The notes under the pieces were generated by a model. That model saw only the letters and a program-made list of their open reading frames with translations, ran no database searches and was not told the origin of the DNA. A program made the position numbers and the translations under genes. This document shows, piece by piece, positions 63,501-64,000 of a DNA stretch of 64,000 nucleotides; position 1 is the first letter of the stretch, and each line of letters opens with the position of its first letter. The stretch comes from Psoroptes ovis (Eukaryota; Arthropoda; Arachnida; Sarcoptiformes; Psoroptidae): the NCBI GenBank assembly GCA_002943765.1, contig PQWQ01000013.1:248001-312000 (forward strand), written 5' to 3'.

Positions 63501-64000
63501 AATTAATATAAAATGTGATTAAATGAATAAATAAATGAATAAAAACACATCCCACACATGAACATGGATGCAATTTTGTTTGTTTTTTGTTCTTTTTATT
63601 CAAACAAAAAAAAAAGAAAAAGTTTGTCGGTACATATTTTTTTTTGAATAAGAATATTCATAAATTCATCATATATCCATGAATATGATGATTGCATTAT
63701 CAATGAATGAATGAAAGAAAAAAAGGAAAAAAATATGAATTTCATTGAAAAAAAAATATGAAATGCAATGATTTAAAAATAATTGGTGACATTTTAAAGA
63801 TTGAAATTTTTTCTGCATATGTTAAAATAATACGACTATTTAGAGGAAAAAAATATGGATTGAATACACACATTGAATTGCAAGAAATAATTGGAACACG
63901 AATCAAGAAAATCTAATTCGAAAAATTCACTCCAAGCTCCGATGCGAGATGGCAGGAAAATTTCTGGAAAAAAAATCTAAATTTTCAAAATTACCAAAAT
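60518..64000. other. Right-hand stretch without supported genes
   Basis: Upstream flank of bestrophin followed by simple-sequence DNA (poly-A/T, ATT, ATC and CAC-type repeats). Two antisense frames around 62094-62432 are low-complexity Ser/Thr/Val/Ile runs. A minus-strand acidic stretch at 63347-63390 is preceded by a stop and has no acceptor, so it is not called. A gene beginning beyond 64000 cannot be excluded. Confidence 0.5.

Noticed and set aside
1..64000. tRNA, rRNA, snRNA genes and CRISPR arrays
   Set aside because: Looked for characteristic words (tRNA B boxes, U6 and 5S cores, regular repeats with spacers) and found none that hold up by eye.

Overview
The window looks like nuclear DNA of a small-genome arthropod, most plausibly an acariform mite (house-dust, storage or scab mite type). 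It is very AT-rich, its introns are short (57-80 nt is common) and its host proteins carry Asn, Gln, His and Ser runs. Its conserved genes are animal ones: adenylyl cyclase, NPC1, cohesin RAD21, SUMO, flotillin, Mff and bestrophin. The organism call is inference; no species-specific marker was found. Gene models were built by hand from reading frames plus GT/AG sites. Every complete spliced model sums to a multiple of three.

Left third (1-18,400): the 5' half of a membrane adenylyl cyclase of the ADCY2/Ac76E kind lies on the minus strand (2578-9157) and runs off the left edge. The gag end of a BEL/Pao-like retroelement (1-997, minus) appears to sit in the next intron. A 175-bp hAT-type MITE with a perfect 8-bp target duplication lies just upstream of the cyclase (9398-9572). 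After a gene-poor stretch comes a 4.57-kb LTR retrotransposon of Ty3/gypsy type (13790-18362). It has identical 236-bp LTRs, a tRNA-Leu primer site, a gag with three zinc knuckles, a textbook -1 slippery heptamer and a pol broken by a frame shift in RNase H.

Middle (18,400-40,100): a 7.6-kb stretch without recognisable genes precedes a complete nine-exon NPC1 gene (25949-32461, minus). A second gene-poor stretch of 7.7 kb follows, with isolated regulatory-looking palindromes.

Right third (40,100-60,500) is gene-dense: MOCS2A (molybdopterin synthase small subunit), RAD21, SUMO, an SDR16C-like dehydrogenase, a small secreted cysteine-rich protein with exact beta-defensin spacing, a 76-residue R-SNARE-like protein without a membrane anchor whose start codon is split by an intron, flotillin-1, an unassigned 76-residue ORF, Mff and a bestrophin with an 840-residue disordered tail. 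RAD21/SUMO and SDR/defensin-like are head-to-head pairs. The last 3.5 kb holds no gene I can support.

The genes are mostly housekeeping membrane traffic and signalling (NPC1 sterol export, flotillin scaffolds, Mff mitochondrial fission, bestrophin anion channel, cAMP synthesis) and chromosome biology (RAD21, SUMO). They do not form a single pathway. The most novel items are the beta-defensin-like gene and the anchorless R-SNARE beside it.
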